Positions 63,601 through 64,000 of a DNA stretch of 64,000 nt are shown in pieces. Source of the DNA: Clavelina lepadiformis (lineage: Eukaryota; Chordata; Ascidiacea; Aplousobranchia; Clavelinidae); the NCBI RefSeq assembly GCF_947623445.1, contig NC_135244.1, forward strand, positions 5,022,001-5,086,000, written 5' to 3'. Numbering within the stretch: position 1 is the stretch's first letter; every line of letters begins with the position of its first letter. The notes under the pieces were generated by a model. It saw only the letters and a list, made by a program, of their open reading frames with translations, searched no databases and had not been told where the DNA came from. The translations under genes were made by a program, and so were the position numbers.

Positions 63601-64000
63601 TCTCCCCAAAATTATTCTCCGACTTCGCCCATGACGCCAACAACACCTCTTGATGCTGTCAACCGACCACGTGTCACAACCACTGCTGGAACTCCACAAA
63701 TACCCAAAGGCTTTCCGTTCAATGAAAATTCAGTAGCTTCAACGGTGAAGTCTCAAAAGTCACACTCGGTTAGCACACCGCCCCAAATATTAACCCTGAC
63801 AGGTTTTCCGTCGTTGAAACCCGTAACACCGTCATCAGCATTAAAACCGTCAACGTCGTCTACATCAAAACCTAAAACAGCTTTAAAACCACCGCCATTA
63901 ACGTCAAAACCTCCAAAACCGTCACCAACATCCAAACCCACTTTAGTAGGGTTGAAACCCACTGCACCTGTTCCAGATCACAAACCTTCGTTGTTCTCAA
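60603..64000 (+). CDS. SH3BP2: SH3BP2-type PH-domain adaptor, 5' part (continues past window)
   Basis: SH3BP2 is a cytosolic adaptor linking tyrosine kinases to Abl, Vav and PLC-gamma. Seven coding exons join in phase: 60603-60732, 60886-60991, 61713-61810, 61934-62005, 62348-62453, 62678-62775 and 62876 onward, open to the window end. The N-terminal PH domain (about residues 26-134) reads KCGWMKKKSNRQKLLSSN, FFIILKGWVYYYKEDSS, YFSLEGYSNRVIEAEEEKTS, NVFKIYP, and DLKDWMNSFKQEIEKY, in the same order as human SH3BP2 (LSGYNRVMRAAEETTS, SWMALLRREIGHF). The long last exon is disordered, with SH3-binding runs (PPPLPKN, EPPPPPPSD, PPTPPDKPKPP) and phosphotyrosine-type motifs (HYYEK, ENYEVP, PEYDNP, DYDD), then a Pro/Ser/Thr/Lys-rich low-complexity tail. 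A C-terminal SH2 domain is expected beyond 64000 but not seen. Other PH-plus-SH2 adaptors are the alternative. Confidence 0.8.

Noticed and set aside
1-64000. tRNA, rRNA, CRISPR arrays, retroviral or Polinton-like elements
   Set aside because: No cloverleaf-like sequence, rRNA core, regularly spaced repeats, or reverse transcriptase, integrase or capsid motifs were seen on either strand.

Overview
The window is animal nuclear DNA. It is AT-rich, its genes are split by many short introns (mostly 100-700 bp) with GT..AG boundaries, and several proteins have clear chordate relatives (SNM1A, CFAP99, CTTNBP2, SH3BP2, a Golgi carbohydrate sulfotransferase, AKR1-type aldo-keto reductases). About ten loci in 64 kb, low GC and small introns suit a compact invertebrate deuterostome genome such as an ascidian. 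That placement is inference. I found no operon, CRISPR array, rRNA, tRNA or viral element. All gene models were spliced by eye from reading frame, splice consensus and remembered family sequences.

Left part (1-21.3 kb). A minus-strand gene for a secreted or surface protein with a cadherin-like fold runs off the left edge. A plus-strand gene of unknown function (6.7-9.1 kb) encodes a 530-residue, very basic protein with an N-terminal coiled coil. CFAP99, an axonemal protein, lies on the minus strand (10.1-14.6 kb, 13 exons, 616 residues). DCLRE1A/SNM1A, an interstrand-crosslink repair nuclease, lies on the plus strand (17.8-21.3 kb, 9 exons, 792 residues). Its ubiquitin-binding zinc finger and metallo-beta-lactamase/beta-CASP core are both legible.

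Middle (23.8-36.8 kb). A CTTNBP2/CTTNBP2NL-type coiled-coil protein (14 exons, 693 residues) and a family-2 carbohydrate sulfotransferase (6 exons, 448 residues) are both on the minus strand.

AKR cluster (38.3-54.6 kb). Three intact eight-exon aldo-keto reductase genes (two minus, one plus) and one broken plus-strand copy form a local duplication. The second and third genes, in opposite orientation, are far more alike in exon 6 and the adjoining intron than elsewhere, which points to gene conversion. The spacers hold several short hAT-like elements with target-site duplications and one long hairpin element.

Right part (54.6-64 kb). Six kb without a recognisable gene are followed by the first seven coding exons of an SH3BP2-type adaptor: a PH domain, then proline-rich and tyrosine-motif regions. 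Its expected C-terminal SH2 domain lies beyond the window. CFAP99 and SH3BP2 also lie near each other in human 4p16.3, so this window may keep ancient linkage.

I see no wholly new molecular system. The most useful leads are the AKR gene-conversion patch, the unassigned basic coiled-coil gene, the family of small DNA elements, and a cluster of the palindrome TAGGCCTA confined to the 29-53 kb region.
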